NCBI GenBank assembly: GCA_903822185.1
Contig: CAIJOA010000028.1
Location: 1-64,000, forward strand
From: an uncultured Rhodospirillales bacterium
GTDB lineage: Bacteria > Pseudomonadota > Alphaproteobacteria > ATCC43930 > CGMCC-115725
Length of the DNA: 64,000 bases
Direction: 5' to 3'
The translations under genes and the position numbers were made by a program. Below are positions 63,266 to 64,000 of this stretch, in pieces (the first letter of the stretch is position 1; each line of letters starts with the position of its first letter). The notes below the pieces were generated by a model. The model saw only the letters and a program-made list of their open reading frames with translations. It was not told the DNA's origin and searched no databases.

Positions 63266-63717
63266 GGCGTCACCGAAGCTTGCTTGGGTAGGGCGGACCG
63301 TTGCGTCAGCGGCCCGAACGGATTGGCCATATCGCCGAGCGTAACGGCGCTCAGCGCGGTCTCGACCGCGTCATTGATGCGCTTCCAATGCGGGCGGGTC
63401 GCGCAAATCTGAACCCGGGTGCAGTCCGGGCCGTGGACGGTGCATTGCGTCACGCCCATGGTCCCGTCGATGGCCGCGACGACCTGAGACACCGTGATCG
63501 ACGCCGCTTCCCGCGCCAGACGATAGCCACCGGTGGCGCCGCGCGCGCCGGCGACGATGTCGCCATGCGCCAACGCCTTCAACACCTTGGCCACGGTCGC
63601 CCGCGGCAGGCTGGTCTCCTGCGCAAGCACGGCCGCCGTCATCTGCCGGTCCGGATTGACCGCAAGATGGGTGGCGACAATGACGCCGTAATCGGCGAGT
63701 TTCGACAGAATGACCAT
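63262..63717 (-). CDS. Rrf2-family Fe-S cluster regulator of the suf operon
   Basis: A 151-residue winged-helix protein. The N-terminal [12 protein letters not shown] and [14 protein letters not shown] recognition helix are followed by the wing [14 protein letters not shown]. Three Cys residues, Cys92, Cys99 and Cys105 ([15 protein letters not shown]), provide the site for a Fe-S cluster as in IscR and SufR. It is the first gene of the operon and therefore likely autorepressing, sensing cluster supply. The region upstream contains a repeated CGGTACC motif. Confidence 0.93.
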   Translation of the reverse strand: MVILSKLADYGVIVATHLAVNPDRQMTAAVLAQETSLPRATVAKVLKALAHGDIVAGARGATGGYRLAREAASITVSQVVAAIDGTMGVTQCTVHGPDCTRVQICATRPHWKRINDAVETALSAVTLGDMANPFGPLTQRSALPKQASVTP

Positions 63718-63754
63718 TCGGGGCTTTCGATCAGGGCCTGAATTAGGACCGCTG

Positions 63755-63778
63755 CGGTACCTTATTCAAATCGGTACC
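63755..63778. promoter_or_regulatory. Repeated CGGTACC motif upstream of the suf operon
   Basis: CGGTACC occurs at 63755-63761 and again at 63772-63778, with starts 17 bases apart; each copy contains the palindrome GGTACC. They lie 38 to 61 bases upstream of the Rrf2 regulator start, a place suited to autoregulation. Whether this is the regulator's binding site is inference; no consensus for this group was applied. Confidence 0.35.
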
Positions 63779-63850
63779 GAACCGCAAGCTTCAACCCCGG
63801 ACAATCATTTATTTAAATGGTCGCGAATCGTCCCACAATCAGCCTCGAAT

Positions 63851-64000
63851 TCAAGGCTTCCAGCCCTCCTTATCCAGCTCAGAATTGACCTCGCGCAGCA
63901 GCGAGAAATCGAACATTGTCGCCGGGTCGCGGCGCTTTTCCGGCGGGATGCCGAGGACCTCGGAACGGTTGGCGATTTCCTGTTTTTGCAGATCCAATGA
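63851..64000 (-). CDS. C-terminus of a probable ABC binding protein (partial)
   Basis: The last 49 codons and stop of a gene entering from the right edge. The protein ends with IANRSEVLGIPPEKRRDP and FDFSLLREVNSELDKEGW before the final KP. This tail resembles the end of NitT/TauT-type periplasmic binding proteins, but 49 residues are too few for certainty. The reading is a clean minus-strand frame with alphaproteobacterial codon use. The 133 bases between its stop and the Rrf2 gene contain the suf promoter region and an AT-rich patch near 63806-63819. Confidence 0.4.
   Translation of the reverse strand, partial: SLDLQKQEIANRSEVLGIPPEKRRDPATMFDFSLLREVNSELDKEGWKP

Noticed and set aside
62006-63412. 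Open frame of 468 codons opposite sufB
   Set aside because: Antisense shadow of sufB with biased composition.
63806-63819. CATTTATTTAAATG palindrome as regulator site
   Set aside because: AT-rich patch near the end of the incoming gene; could be chance or a promoter element, and nothing links it to a regulator.

Overview
This 64 kb, GC-rich, gene-dense window comes from an alphaproteobacterial chromosome, most likely Rhodospirillales or a relative. The grounds are gene order (glyA-nrdR-ribD-ribE-ribBX-ribH-nusB-thiL near hppA), a metal-ligand-free (Mg-type) HemB, an LdtR-like MarR regulator, a DUF6898-like small protein, and a suf operon led by an Rrf2 regulator. I saw no tRNA, rRNA, CRISPR array, prophage or transposase. 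It is an ordinary chromosomal segment with many start/stop overlaps (ATGA, GTGA, TGATG), and the accessory interest is in catabolic and signalling genes.

Layout. 1-13.7 kb: a K+-independent proton pyrophosphatase (cut by the window edge) and a riboflavin/one-carbon block on the minus strand. That block is interrupted by a plus-strand signalling insert: a CHASE-PAS-HisKA-REC hybrid kinase and a CheY-like receiver. The kinase has an in-frame amber codon in its PAS domain and a perfect FNR/FixK-type box upstream. 13.8-27.6 kb: a catabolic and transport region with a class A flavin hydroxylase, a Liv-type binding protein coupled to a phasin-like protein, an operon of MmgE/PrpD, Asp-box beta-propeller and an SDR lacking its catalytic triad, a divergent NitT/TauT-type ABC importer with two different permeases, and a livHMGF set without its own binding protein. 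27.7-38.6 kb: a haem-type membrane protein, glutaryl-CoA dehydrogenase, an NRAMP-related transporter with altered metal motifs, LdtR-like regulator with a clear terminator, a penicillin-acylase family hydrolase, an Fe/2OG dioxygenase, a CaiB-type CoA-transferase, a hydrolase and an RlmM-like methyltransferase.

38.7-49.5 kb: hemB, motAB, a GST, the N-end-rule transferase Bpt, an HxlR regulator divergent from a small barrel-like protein, an 1160-residue Nfn-like flavoprotein fusion, and a gamma-glutamyltransferase. 49.6-54.3 kb: a beta-ketoadipate-like set (pcaF-type thiolase, thioesterase, pcaIJ-type CoA-transferase) and an intracellular PHA depolymerase. 54.4-64 kb: a DrrAB-type ABC exporter, a dihaem cytochrome c, a cytochrome c-prime-like protein, the suf operon (rrf2-sufB-sufC-sufD-sufS-sufU-sufT), and the C-terminus of a probable binding protein running off the edge.

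Three inverted-repeat elements with a common GGTGAGG core lie between genes at 38.6, 41.8 and 51.3 kb. Two have nearly identical REPIN-like architecture. The strongest candidates for something undescribed are the Nfn-like fusion flavoprotein, the PrpD/propeller/dead-SDR operon, and the broken or readthrough-dependent CHASE hybrid kinase.
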